From an uncultured Bacteroidales bacterium (lineage in GTDB: Bacteria; Bacteroidota; Bacteroidia; Bacteroidales; UBA932): DNA of 64,000 nucleotides. A program made the position numbers and the translations under genes. Below the pieces are notes generated by a model. That model was not told where the DNA came from and ran no database searches. It saw only the letters and a program-made list of their open reading frames with translations. Positions within the stretch are counted from its first letter, which is position 1, and every line of letters begins with the position of its first letter. Of the stretch, positions 25,868-35,252 are shown piece after piece. The stretch covers positions 1 through 64,000 of the forward strand of contig CALVDQ010000004.1 in NCBI GenBank assembly GCA_944326325.1, given 5' to 3'.

Positions 25868-25868
25868 C

Positions 25869-26930
25869 ATGAAGATCCATATCAGATTGTCTTTGATTCT
25901 GGCTGCAGCCGTACTTGCGGCGCCGGGACTCCGCGCCCGGGACTCCCTGTCCGTGGTGAATGCGGGGGAGGCTTTCCTCGAGCAGCTGCAGCCTCGCGAC
26001 TCCATCCTGATTGCCGACCAGCTGAAATACGGCTTTGAGCTGGATGAGGTCAGGGCCGGCACGGGAATAATGCTGCCGGACTATTCCAAAGGGTTCTGCG
26101 AAGGTGTGGAAGTGGTGTCGCCGTGGGTGCTGGATACAGTGAAGGTTCTGGAAGGCAAGAAGAAAGCTCCGGAACTGATGAACATAAGGGGCAGCATTAC
26201 GGTCACTTCTTTTGATGAGGGGGAGTACAGCCTTCCTCCCATCCATATCGTGAGGATATCCCCGGAAGGACGGGCAGATACCCTTTTCTTTTCTCCGAAA
26301 GTCCTTGAAGTCAAGACAATGCCGGTAGATACGGCCACATTCGAAGTCCATGACATCAAAGGGCAGATACAGTATCCCGTACAGTTCAGGGAAGTCTTGC
26401 CGTGGCTCGGGGGAGTCCTCCTGCTGGTTGCGGTGATTATTGCCGCCGTATTGTTGACAAGACGATATCTCTCAGGAAAACCGGGAGCTTCCGGAAGCCG
26501 CGAGCCGGCTCATATAACGGCGCTCAGAAAACTGGACAAGTTCAGGGGAGACGCCTGGTGGGCTCCGGAAAAGCAGAAGGCTTTCTATTCCGGGGTTACC
26601 GACGCCCTCAGGGAGTACATAGTGTCGAGGTTCGGTGTGCCGGCCATGGAGATGACAACCAAGGAGATTTTCGACGGGCTGAAGGATAAGGACATCCGTC
26701 CGGACCTGTATGAAGAGGCCAGAGAACTTTTCGAGAAAGCGGATTACGTGAAGTTCGCCAAGTATGTGGCTGCGCAGGCCGAGACGGCCTCAGCCGTGCC
26801 TTCCGCCGTCAAGTTCGTGACCATGACATATCAGGAGGAACTCGACACCGAGTCGGGAGAGGCCGCCGGTGGAGCAGCACCGCAGGAACAGGAAAAATCC
26901 GGATCCAAACCGCAAGCTAAGGAGGAGTAG
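25869..26930 (+). CDS. Secreted/membrane protein of the bat cluster (BatD-like)
   Basis: A 353-aa protein with a signal peptide (about 1-24), a beta-rich periplasmic domain (about 25-170), one membrane helix (about 177-198), and a cytoplasmic helical domain with DALREYIVSRFGVPAMEMTTKEI. The last region resembles the C-terminal part of BatD proteins, which also ends in a helical tail after one helix. It could therefore be a shortened BatD paralogue. It starts 1 base after the DUF58 stop and is preceded by AAAGGAG. Confidence 0.65.
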   Translation: MKIHIRLSLILAAAVLAAPGLRARDSLSVVNAGEAFLEQLQPRDSILIADQLKYGFELDEVRAGTGIMLPDYSKGFCEGVEVVSPWVLDTVKVLEGKKKAPELMNIRGSITVTSFDEGEYSLPPIHIVRISPEGRADTLFFSPKVLEVKTMPVDTATFEVHDIKGQIQYPVQFREVLPWLGGVLLLVAVIIAAVLLTRRYLSGKPGASGSREPAHITALRKLDKFRGDAWWAPEKQKAFYSGVTDALREYIVSRFGVPAMEMTTKEIFDGLKDKDIRPDLYEEARELFEKADYVKFAKYVAAQAETASAVPSAVKFVTMTYQEELDTESGEAAGGAAPQEQEKSGSKPQAKEE

Positions 26931-26933
26931 ACT

Positions 26934-27920
26934 ATGTTTTTCGAATATCCAAAGCTGCTATGGCTTGAAATAATACCGTTTCTGCTTGTATTGCACTACA
27001 TATACCTGGAGTGGAGACAGCGGGCGCCGCATCTGAGGGTGTCATCCCTGACACCATGGATGAAAGCGGGGAAATCCGCGTTCTGCGTGTTCCGCCACCT
27101 GCCTTTCCTGCTCAGGACGCTGGCTCTGGTCATGATTGTGATAGCGATAGCCAGGCCGAGGTCTTCAGGACAGGTTGAGAAAGTGGATTCGGAAGGGATT
27201 GACATCATGCTCACCATGGACGTGTCGACAAGTATGCTTGCCAGGGACTTTACCCCGGACAGGCTCAGCGCCGCCAAAGACATAGCCATTGAGTTCATCG
27301 CACAGCGTCCCTATGACAGGATAGGAATAGTGGTCTTCGCAGGGGAAAGCTTTACCCAGTGCCCGATGACTACGGACAGGTCTACGCTTATCAACCTGAT
27401 GAAGGAAGTCCAGACGGACCTTATAGAGGACGGTACAGCCATCGGTAACGGGCTTGCTACGGCCGTGGCAAGGATGAAAGATTCCGATGCCCGCAGCAGG
27501 GTGGTGATACTTCTTACCGACGGTGTGAACAATTCCGGTGAAATCACCCCGCAGATGGCTGCCCAGATTGCCAAGACATACGGAGTGAGGGTCTATACGA
27601 TAGGTGTGGGCGCGATGGGTACCGCCCCTTATCCTGTGATGACACCGTGGGGCGTGGACATCCAGAAGGTCCAGGTGGAGATAGATGAGGACCTTCTGAA
27701 GGAGATAGCGGAAACTACCGGAGGAAAATACTTCAGGGCCACGGACAATACCAAGCTGATGGAGATATACAGCGAAATCAACAAGATGGAGAAGGTAAAG
27801 ACCACTGTGGACAGTTTTCCGGTCTACAGGGAACTGTTCGGCACATACGCTCTGGTGGCTCTTGCGGCCCTGCTTCTCGAGTTCATACTCAGAGTGTTTG
27901 TTTTCAGGCGTCTGCCATAG
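26934..27920 (+). CDS. batA: VWA-domain membrane protein BatA
   Basis: A 328-aa protein with membrane helices at about 7-26 and 55-73, a VWA domain with the metal-ion site DVSTS (96-100) and a further TDG at the conserved position (LLTDGVNNSG), and a C-terminal helix (about 305-325). bat genes were described in Bacteroides fragilis as needed for aerotolerance. An AAGGAGG lies 8 bases before the ATG, though partly dictated by the Lys-Glu-Glu end of the previous gene. Confidence 0.92.
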   Translation: MFFEYPKLLWLEIIPFLLVLHYIYLEWRQRAPHLRVSSLTPWMKAGKSAFCVFRHLPFLLRTLALVMIVIAIARPRSSGQVEKVDSEGIDIMLTMDVSTSMLARDFTPDRLSAAKDIAIEFIAQRPYDRIGIVVFAGESFTQCPMTTDRSTLINLMKEVQTDLIEDGTAIGNGLATAVARMKDSDARSRVVILLTDGVNNSGEITPQMAAQIAKTYGVRVYTIGVGAMGTAPYPVMTPWGVDIQKVQVEIDEDLLKEIAETTGGKYFRATDNTKLMEIYSEINKMEKVKTTVDSFPVYRELFGTYALVALAALLLEFILRVFVFRRLP

Positions 27921-27935
27921 AATGGAGGTGACATT

Positions 27936-28937
27936 ATGATTAATTTTGCACAAGCGCAATTCCTGATACTGCTGTTGCTCGTCCCCCTGTTTTTCATTGC
28001 ATACGCGGTGATGAGGCATTTAAGGCGGAGACGGCTGGAAAAGCTGGGGGACAAGAGACTGGTGGAGGAGCTCATGCCTTCCGTGTCTGCCTCCAAAGGA
28101 TGGGTAAGAGTGACCCTGTTCGCCCTGGCTTTCTTTTTCTTTACGATAGGGCTTTCCCGGCCGCAGATAGGGGCCAAGCTCAAAGAGCGGAAGACGAAGG
28201 GAGTGGAGATTATGATTGCCCTGGACGTATCCAATTCCATGATGGCGGAGGATTATTCCCCCAACCGTCTGGAAAGGGCGAAGCTGGCGATATCGAGTCT
28301 TGTGGACAAACTCAGGGATGACAGGATCGGTCTGGTGGTGTTTGCCGGAACCTCTTTTGTCCAGCTTCCCGTCACTACGGACTATGCCTCGGCCAAGATG
28401 TTCCTGAACAGTATCAATACGGAGTCGGTGCCCATACAGGGTACGGCTCTCGGGGAAGCGATAACCACCTGTATCAGAAGTTTCAGTGCCCAGAGCGAGA
28501 GAAGCCGTGCCATCATTGTCATAACCGACGGGGAGAATCATGAGGACGACCCGGTCGCTGCGGCAAAGCAGGCGGCCGACATGGGGATCAAGGTGTTTGC
28601 CATAGGAGTAGGCTCTGCCGAAGGAAAGCCTATCCCTTACAAGGGGGAGCTGCTGAAGGATAAGGACGGGAACATCGTGGTGTCCCGGCTTGACGAGAAG
28701 GTGCTTCGGGATATAGCCTCTGCCGGGAACGGGGCTTACGTAAGGGCCGGGATGAGTGAATTCGGACTGAACCCTATAGTGGATGACATAAAGAGAATGG
28801 ATGAGGAGATGTTCAATTCCGTCATTTTCGAAGAGTTTGATGAGCAGTATATGTATTTCTTTGCGATTGCCCTCGCGTTGCTGGCCATAGAGATGCTGAT
28901 AGGGGAGCGCAAGGCTTCAAGACATTTGTTAAAATGA
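27936..28937 (+). CDS. batB: VWA-domain membrane protein BatB
   Basis: A 333-aa paralogue of BatA. Two N-terminal helices (about 7-27 and 57-74), VWA site DVSNS (97-101) and ITDGENHED, and a C-terminal helix (about 305-323). The 15-base gap from batA contains GGAGGTGA just before the ATG, a strong SD not imposed by coding sequence. batC starts within its last 4 bases (ATGA). Confidence 0.92.
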   Translation: MINFAQAQFLILLLLVPLFFIAYAVMRHLRRRRLEKLGDKRLVEELMPSVSASKGWVRVTLFALAFFFFTIGLSRPQIGAKLKERKTKGVEIMIALDVSNSMMAEDYSPNRLERAKLAISSLVDKLRDDRIGLVVFAGTSFVQLPVTTDYASAKMFLNSINTESVPIQGTALGEAITTCIRSFSAQSERSRAIIVITDGENHEDDPVAAAKQAADMGIKVFAIGVGSAEGKPIPYKGELLKDKDGNIVVSRLDEKVLRDIASAGNGAYVRAGMSEFGLNPIVDDIKRMDEEMFNSVIFEEFDEQYMYFFAIALALLAIEMLIGERKASRHLLK

Positions 28938-29728
28938 TGATTATGATGAATTTGTTTCATATAAGGACATTCCTGACACAGACTGTGGCGGCTGTGGTCC
29001 TGTTTTCAGCGGCATCGGCAGCCGTTTCCGCGCAGGATCTGGACAGGAAGGATGTCAGAAGCGGGAACAGGCATTTCTCGAAAGAGGAATACAAGGAGGC
29101 GATCGTGGACTATCAGAAGGCTCTGCTCAGGGATTCCACTTCGTTCGCCGCTTCCTATAACCTGGCCAATGCCTTGTACCGTATGGGAAATTTCACCGAA
29201 GCCAGGTCTGTATTGGATACCATATCCGGAAGGGCTCCTGAGTCCGGGCATGAAGCTGACTACCATTACAATGCAGGGAATACTGCCCTGTCCCTGAAGG
29301 ATTATCAGGCTGCGGTGGATTCCTACAAGGCGGCCCTCCTCCGCAATCCCGGCGACACTGACGCCAAGGAGAACTACATATACGCAAGGAAGAAGCTTGA
29401 GGACCAGCAGAACAATCAGGGGAAGGACAACCAGAACCAGGATCAGAACCAGGACCAGAACCAGGACAAGAACCGGAACGACCAGGACAACCGGGACAAG
29501 TCCGGAGAGGATAATCAGGACAGCCAGGATAACCGGGACGGCCAGGGAGACAACGGAGACGGGGACCGGAACCAGGGACAGTCTCCTCAGGAACAGCCGG
29601 CCATAAGCAGGCAGGCGGCACAGCAGATGCTTAATGCCATAATGGCCAAGGAGAAAGAGACCCAGGACAAGGTGAAGAAGGAAAAGGCTGCCGTGATGAA
29701 GTCCAGGCAGAAGGAAAAGAATTGGTAA
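28934..29728 (+). CDS. batC: TPR protein BatC
   Basis: A 264-aa protein with a signal peptide (about 10-34, ASAAVSAQ) and two to three TPR units (about 45-150, e.g. FAASYNLANALYRMGNFTEA). These are followed by a low-complexity tract rich in Asn, Gln, Asp and Arg (about 157-215) and a Lys/Glu-rich end. It is likely a periplasmic scaffold for BatA/B. Its start overlaps the batB stop by 4 bases; several Met codons lie close together (28934-28949). Confidence 0.85.
   Translation: MMIMMNLFHIRTFLTQTVAAVVLFSAASAAVSAQDLDRKDVRSGNRHFSKEEYKEAIVDYQKALLRDSTSFAASYNLANALYRMGNFTEARSVLDTISGRAPESGHEADYHYNAGNTALSLKDYQAAVDSYKAALLRNPGDTDAKENYIYARKKLEDQQNNQGKDNQNQDQNQDQNQDKNRNDQDNRDKSGEDNQDSQDNRDGQGDNGDGDRNQGQSPQEQPAISRQAAQQMLNAIMAKEKETQDKVKKEKAAVMKSRQKEKNW
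29426..29475 (+). repeat. Tandem repeat in batC
   Basis: Imperfect 12-base units close to AACCAGGACCAG encode the Gln-Asn-Gln-Asp run of BatC. Prone to length change by slippage; always in multiples of three, so the frame is kept. Confidence 0.7.
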
Positions 29729-29747
29729 CAAAAGGGAAGGTGACAAT

Positions 29748-32339
29748 ATGAAGAAATTATCGCTGACATTGATCTTGGTCCTGCAGGCATTCCTGATGTC
29801 TGCTCAGCTGAGGGTGGAGGTGCCGGATGTGGTGTCTCTGGATGAACAGTTCAACGTGACATTCATCTATGAGGGAGAAAATTCCCCTTCAGGGTTCGAA
29901 TGGTCGCAAGGGGACGATTTCCAGCTTGTCTGGGGACCGCAGCAGGGCCGTTCAACAAGTATCCAGATCATAAACGGGAAGAGAACGAAGTCTTCCCAGT
30001 TCACATACACCTACATCCTTACTCCCCGGAAGACGGGAACTTTCCAGATTCCGGCGGCGACCGTGACAGTCAAGGGCAACACATATTCCACCAGACCGGC
30101 GAGTATCACGGTAGTCTCCCAGGGAGCTTCCGCACAGACCGGTCAGGAACCTTCGTCTGCGGGACAGTCGGCGACGGACATCTCGGATGACAACCTTTTC
30201 CTGAAGCTGACCTTCAGCAAAAGGGATGTCGTGGTCGGCGAGCCTATTGTGGCCACGTTGAAACTGTACCAGAGGGTGAACATCGCCGGATTCGAGGATG
30301 CCCGCTTCCCTTCTTTCAACGGTTTCTGGAACCAGGAGATAGAATCCCCGTCGAACATCGAGTTCCACAGGGAGAGCCTGAACGACAGGATATACAATAC
30401 GGCTCTGTTGAGGAAGTATATCCTTATCCCGCAGCAGGCCGGGAAGCTTGTCATCGACCCTGCCGAACTTGTATGTCTTGTGAACGTGAGAACCGTATCG
30501 AGCGGGAGTGTCAGCATATTCGATGAATTCTTCGATGAATACAGGACAGTCAGGAAACGTGTCAGCACGCCTTCCTATACGATAAATGTGTCAGCCCTGC
30601 CTTCCGGTGCACCGGCATCGTTCAAGGGCGGTGTCGGCCAGTTCAGCATATCTGCATCCCTGAGCAAGGATTCCCTGCGGACGCACGATGCGGCTTCCCT
30701 TATAGTCAGGATAACGGGAAAGGGCAATGTCTCCCTTCTTGAGGAACCGGATGTGGTCTTCCCTCCTGATTTTGAAGTCTATGACACCAAGGTCTCAGAA
30801 TCCATCGACAAGGCCTCCGGCGGGATTTCAGGAAGCAAGACCTACGAGTTCCCTTTCATACCGCGCAGTGCGGGGGATTTCGCGATAGCTCCGGTAAAAT
30901 ACAGCTACTATGATATAAATGCCGGCAAATACGTCACCATGGAGACCGATATGATACCTTTCTCTGTGGCCAAGGGCAACGAGTCGGATTCTGCCGGGCC
31001 TGTAGTAGTGCCGGGTGTCACCAGAAGGGGTGTGAAGGATCTGAACCAGGATATAAGGTTCATCAACACCAAGGACCTGAAGCTTGCTTCTAAGGGCGAG
31101 TTCTTCGTCGGTTCGGCAATGTTCTGGATTTTCATGGTTCTCGTGGCAGCGGCTGCAGCGGCCATGTACTGGATACTCAGGCTCTTTGCCGCGCGCAGGG
31201 CCGATGTCGTCGGTACAAAGACCCGTGGTGCTACCAAGATGGCCAAAAAGCGTCTGCACAAGGCGTCAGAATATCTTTCCCAGAATGTCTATTCCGCTTT
31301 CTATGAGGAACTCCATAAGGCTCTGACGGGATATGTCGCAGACAAGCTGAATATGCCGGTGGCAGACCTTTCCAAGGAAAAGATCGCGGAGGCGCTTTGC
31401 GGGAGAGGCGTGCCGGAAGAAACGGCTTCGAGGTTCGTGGCCATTGTGGATGCCTGTGAATTTGCCCGCTACTCGCCTGATGCCGGGAATGCTGCCATGT
31501 CGGCACATTACCAGGATGCGGTGGATGTGATATCTTCTATAGATTCATATATGAAAAACAGGAAAAAAAACGGGACGGCAAAGGCCGTTGCAGCCTTGCT
31601 CATGCTGTCATTCCCTCTGTCAGGATATGCCGCCGATGCATATGTGGATTCTCTTTTCAACGCAGCGAATGCCGCATACTCGGAAGGACGCTGGGGAGAT
31701 GCCGTCACCGCCTACACTTCTGTCGAGAACCTCGGACTGGAATCTCCGGCACTCTATTGCAATCTCGGCAGCGCATACTATAAGGAAGGCGACATTGCCA
31801 TGGCCATGCTGTATTATGAAAGGGCATTGAAACTGGACCCGTCCTATTCGGACGCAAGGTACAACAGGACCGTGGTTTCGGATTTCGTGCAGGACAGGAT
31901 CGAACCGGTGCCGGAATTCATCCTGAAGACATGGGTGAGAGAGCTTTGCTATGGCCTCGATTCGGACACCTGGGCCGTAGCCGGGCTGGTCTTCCTCGTT
32001 GTGACGGCTGCCGCCCTGCTTCTGCTCTTCCTTTCTTCTTCGCTTGCCCTCAGGCGGACAGGATTTTTCTCCGCGATAGTCTTTCTTCTGCTGGCCGTCA
32101 TGGCGATAACGTTCTCGTTCTGGCAGAAGGCCGACTATATGCGTAAGGACGGGGCCATCATAATGACACCTGTGGTCTCGGTAAAGAGTTCGCCTTCGTC
32201 AGAAGCCTCCACTGACCTTTTCATACTTCATGAAGGTACGAAAGTCCTCATTATCGATGAGGTCGGCGAATGGCGCAATATCGAACTGGCAGACGGCCGG
32301 CAGGGCTGGATGCGTTCTTCAGACATGAGTATAATATGA
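29748..32339 (+). CDS. BatD-BatE fusion protein
   Basis: An 863-aa protein. The first 590 residues are BatD: signal peptide (about 1-19), beta-sandwich repeats (FTYTYILTPRKTGTFQIPA is typical), a membrane helix (about 459-478) and a cytoplasmic helical tail. Residue 602 is a Met followed by a second signal-peptide-like stretch (MKNRKKNGTAKAVAALLMLS, then FPLSGYAADA). After it come TPR units (about 640-700), two membrane helices (about 735-785) and an SH3-like domain (about 805-863), which is the BatE layout. The join is in frame. AAGGTGA precedes the ATG. The internal Met could also allow separate BatE production. Confidence 0.85.
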   Translation: MKKLSLTLILVLQAFLMSAQLRVEVPDVVSLDEQFNVTFIYEGENSPSGFEWSQGDDFQLVWGPQQGRSTSIQIINGKRTKSSQFTYTYILTPRKTGTFQIPAATVTVKGNTYSTRPASITVVSQGASAQTGQEPSSAGQSATDISDDNLFLKLTFSKRDVVVGEPIVATLKLYQRVNIAGFEDARFPSFNGFWNQEIESPSNIEFHRESLNDRIYNTALLRKYILIPQQAGKLVIDPAELVCLVNVRTVSSGSVSIFDEFFDEYRTVRKRVSTPSYTINVSALPSGAPASFKGGVGQFSISASLSKDSLRTHDAASLIVRITGKGNVSLLEEPDVVFPPDFEVYDTKVSESIDKASGGISGSKTYEFPFIPRSAGDFAIAPVKYSYYDINAGKYVTMETDMIPFSVAKGNESDSAGPVVVPGVTRRGVKDLNQDIRFINTKDLKLASKGEFFVGSAMFWIFMVLVAAAAAAMYWILRLFAARRADVVGTKTRGATKMAKKRLHKASEYLSQNVYSAFYEELHKALTGYVADKLNMPVADLSKEKIAEALCGRGVPEETASRFVAIVDACEFARYSPDAGNAAMSAHYQDAVDVISSIDSYMKNRKKNGTAKAVAALLMLSFPLSGYAADAYVDSLFNAANAAYSEGRWGDAVTAYTSVENLGLESPALYCNLGSAYYKEGDIAMAMLYYERALKLDPSYSDARYNRTVVSDFVQDRIEPVPEFILKTWVRELCYGLDSDTWAVAGLVFLVVTAAALLLLFLSSSLALRRTGFFSAIVFLLLAVMAITFSFWQKADYMRKDGAIIMTPVVSVKSSPSSEASTDLFILHEGTKVLIIDEVGEWRNIELADGRQGWMRSSDMSII

Positions 32340-33283
32340 AAATAGTTTTTCTGGATGCGTCGACTCTCGGTGATGTATCGCTTGCACCGGTAGAGTCCCT
32401 GGGTGAACTGGTCTGCTGGAATACTTCGGATCCGGACGAGGCCCTTTCCAGGGTGAAGGACTGCGATGTCCTGATTGTAAACAAGGTCAGGGTGACCAGC
32501 CGGCTGATAGATGCTGCCGGTAACCTGAAACTGATATGTGAAGCGGCTACCGGGGTCAACAATATTGATCTTGCCTATGCTGCTTCAAAGGGGATACCGG
32601 TAAGGAACGTGGCCGGATATTCTACGGAATCCGTAGTCCAGTCTACCTTCATGCATATCCTCAGCCTTGTGGGACGTCTGCCGTACTATGACGGCAGGGT
32701 GAAGTCCGGAGAGTATTCCCGCAGCGGGCTTTTTACGGATGTCTCGCGTCCTTTCCATGAACTTGCAGGCAAGACCATGGGGATAATCGGGATGGGTGCG
32801 ATAGGCGGCAGGGTGGCGGAAGTCGCAAAGGCCTTTGGCATGGATGTCATATACTATTCCACTTCAGGTACCTCGCATTGCACGTTGTATCCGAGCGTGT
32901 CTCTGGAGAAGCTGATGACCGTCTCGGATGTGATCTCCATACATGCTCCTCTGAATGAAAGGACCGGAGGACTGGTCGGGGCTGCGGAACTGGCCATGAT
33001 GAAGCCTGAGGCTGTCATCGTGAATATGGGTCGCGGCGGAATCGTGGATGAAGCCGCTCTGGCCGCGGCTGTGGATTCCGGGCAGATTGCCGGTGCGGCC
33101 ATGGATGTCTATTCATGCGAGCCGCTGCCGGAAGACAATCCTTTGTCCCGCGTCACCCGCAAAGACCGCCTTTCCCTTACACCGCATACGGCTTGGGCTT
33201 CGGCGGAAGCCAGGGCCAGACTGGTGGAGGGCATCGCCGAAAATATCCGCAGAGGTTGGGAGACTTCCGGAAACAACCTTTGA
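32336..33283 (+). CDS. D-2-hydroxyacid dehydrogenase
   Basis: About 315 aa. The Rossmann motif GIIGMGAIGGRVAEVAKAFG binds NAD(P). The catalytic Arg is in NMGRGGIVDE, the Glu in CEPLP, and the His in LTPHTAWAS. The ATG at 32336 overlaps the bat stop (ATGA), so it is coupled to the bat operon. The family reduces 2-ketoacids such as hydroxypyruvate or glyoxylate; glycerate dehydrogenase is the closest match by eye. Whether it serves the bat function is unclear. Confidence 0.88.
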   Translation: MKIVFLDASTLGDVSLAPVESLGELVCWNTSDPDEALSRVKDCDVLIVNKVRVTSRLIDAAGNLKLICEAATGVNNIDLAYAASKGIPVRNVAGYSTESVVQSTFMHILSLVGRLPYYDGRVKSGEYSRSGLFTDVSRPFHELAGKTMGIIGMGAIGGRVAEVAKAFGMDVIYYSTSGTSHCTLYPSVSLEKLMTVSDVISIHAPLNERTGGLVGAAELAMMKPEAVIVNMGRGGIVDEAALAAAVDSGQIAGAAMDVYSCEPLPEDNPLSRVTRKDRLSLTPHTAWASAEARARLVEGIAENIRRGWETSGNNL

Positions 33284-33299
33284 AAATCACAGGAAAGAC

Positions 33300-33797
33300 A
33301 TGATAATAAAGGAAATATCGGGGAAAAGGCCTTCGGTCGGGGAAGGAACTTTCGTGGCGGAGACCGCTGTCCTGACGGGCGATGTATCCACAGGAAAGGA
33401 CTGCAGCATCTGGTATGGTGCCGTACTCAGGGGTGACGTAGGAAGCATAACTCTCGGTGACAGGGTGAACGTACAGGACGGTGCCGTAATGCACACTACC
33501 GGGACTTCCGCTGTCAGAATAGGCAATGATGTCACTATAGGGCACGGAGCAATAGTCCACGGAGCCGAGATAAGGGACTGTGTGCTTGTCGGGATGGGGG
33601 CTGTCGTCATGGATAATGCGGTGGTGCCGGAAGGCACGGTTATAGCGGCAGGTGCCGTGGTCCTGGAAAATTCTGTCCTCGACCCCGGGATCTATGCCGG
33701 AGTGCCTGCCCGTAAGGTGAAGGATGGCTCCGCTAAGATCACAGAGATGATAAGGAAGAATGCGGAGGATTATGTGGCCTGCAAGGACTGGTACTGA
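33300..33797 (+). CDS. Gamma-carbonic anhydrase-like hexapeptide protein
   Basis: A 165-aa left-handed beta-helix protein (about residues 10-140) built of hexapeptide repeats. Metal-ligand histidines are placed as in gamma-CA: AVMHTTG, then IGHGAIVHG. It starts 16 bases after the dehydrogenase stop; an AGGAAAGAC is weakly SD-like. The frame is open far upstream through the dehydrogenase gene, but MIIKEISGKRPSVGEGTF is the family N-terminus. True carbonic anhydrase activity is unproven for most members. Confidence 0.9.
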   Translation: MIIKEISGKRPSVGEGTFVAETAVLTGDVSTGKDCSIWYGAVLRGDVGSITLGDRVNVQDGAVMHTTGTSAVRIGNDVTIGHGAIVHGAEIRDCVLVGMGAVVMDNAVVPEGTVIAAGAVVLENSVLDPGIYAGVPARKVKDGSAKITEMIRKNAEDYVACKDWY

Positions 33798-33860
33798 AAG
33801 CGGGGACAGGACTGCACGGCGACTGGGGATCAGGACAATTCGTCGGACTGACGTTGGATT

Positions 33861-35201
33861 ATGTATATCTTGATAGTGATTTCAGTGGCGGTGGCCGCAG
33901 CGGCCGCCGCAGCTTTTGCGATGTATGTCCGGTATTCGGGCAAGATGAGGGATATGGACGCGGAGCTTCATTCCCGGGATGCGGAAATACAGTCCCTGCG
34001 GTCGAGGCTTCAGTCATCAGAGGAAACGCACCGCCGTATTGAATCGGAGATCCGCCAGTCTGCCGACAAGACTCTCGAGGAGATCCGCAGGACTCATGCA
34101 GAGACCCTTTCCCGCCAGATTGAAGCCATGAAATCCGAAATGAAGGCCGAGACGGCGGAAATACTCCGCCACAGGGAAGAGGAGTTGGGCAGGAAGGCAC
34201 ATGAAACATTCTCCACTATTACGGGAAGCCTGGAAAAGGATATCAGGAACATGAAGGAGGCGTTCGAGTCAAACAAGAGGACGCAGTCCGAGACATCTTC
34301 CGCCATGAAGGAAAGCCTGGCAAGCGCCATAAGGAATCTTGAGGAGAACACACGGTCCATAGGCAGCAAGGCCGACAATCTGGCGGACGCACTGCGCGGA
34401 CAGAACAAGGTACAGGGGTGCTGGGGAGAAACCATCCTGCAGACCCTGTTCGACAACGAGGGATTCATCGAAGGGGTCAACTACGACCGGGAAGTCACCT
34501 TGCGGGACGGCAACGGGAATGCCATACTGAACGAGGATTCGGGGTCAAGGCTGAGGCCGGACTATATCATACATTTCCCGGACAGGAATGATGTCGTCAT
34601 AGACTCGAAAGTGTCACTCGCGGCGTTCTCGGATTATCTTCAGGCTACTGACGAGGCCGCGAAAAAGGATGCTTCAGCCAGAAACCTTGCCTCGGTAAGG
34701 GAGCAGGTCCGCAGGCTGTCCGGCAAGAACTATTCAGGATACCTTGCTCCAGGACACCGGATGCTGGACTACACAGTGATGTTCATACCGAACTATTCGG
34801 CCATGCAGCTTGCCTACAGCGAGGATCCGAATATATGGCGGGACGCTTTCGGCAGGAATGTACTTATCACGACGGAAGAGACCCTGATGCCTTTTCTCAG
34901 GATGATAACAATAGCCTGGCGCAATACAGAACAGGTCCGCAACCAGGAAAAGATAATAGACGGGGCGTCCCGGATGATAGAGCGTGTGGCTGAGCTTGTG
35001 AAAAGTTTCGAGGCTCTCGGCCGGAAACTTGACGACGCCCGCGATGCCTACGGGAAATGCAATGCGAAACTCAAGGATTCCGGCCGCAGCATAGTCAAGT
35101 CCGCCCGCGATGTCGCCCGTCTCGGGGTTCCCGTCAGCAAGGACAAGTCCCTGGAGGATGTCGTCCTTGTAGATTCCGGTTCCCCGGATTCCCTCGACTG
35201 A
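33861..35201 (+). CDS. rmuC: DNA recombination protein RmuC
   Basis: A 446-aa protein with an N-terminal membrane anchor (about 1-22), a coiled coil (about 30-170) and the RmuC domain (about 180-400). VQGCWGETILQTLFDNEGFIEG and PDRNDVVIDSKVSLAAF are visible, the latter carrying the restriction-endonuclease-like acidic residues. It limits recombination at inverted repeats in E. coli; the exact reaction is unknown. Convergent with guaA. Confidence 0.93.
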   Translation: MYILIVISVAVAAAAAAAFAMYVRYSGKMRDMDAELHSRDAEIQSLRSRLQSSEETHRRIESEIRQSADKTLEEIRRTHAETLSRQIEAMKSEMKAETAEILRHREEELGRKAHETFSTITGSLEKDIRNMKEAFESNKRTQSETSSAMKESLASAIRNLEENTRSIGSKADNLADALRGQNKVQGCWGETILQTLFDNEGFIEGVNYDREVTLRDGNGNAILNEDSGSRLRPDYIIHFPDRNDVVIDSKVSLAAFSDYLQATDEAAKKDASARNLASVREQVRRLSGKNYSGYLAPGHRMLDYTVMFIPNYSAMQLAYSEDPNIWRDAFGRNVLITTEETLMPFLRMITIAWRNTEQVRNQEKIIDGASRMIERVAELVKSFEALGRKLDDARDAYGKCNAKLKDSGRSIVKSARDVARLGVPVSKDKSLEDVVLVDSGSPDSLD

Positions 35202-35225
35202 CGTGCCTGCCGGGTATTTTCCCTG

Positions 35226-35252
35226 GACGGTCACCCCTTCCGGCTGACCGTC
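35226..35252. terminator. Convergent hairpin between rmuC and guaA
   Basis: GACGGTCA and TGACCGTC (35226-35233, 35245-35252) form an 8-bp stem between the two convergent stops, touching the guaA stop codon. No T-run. Confidence 0.4.
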
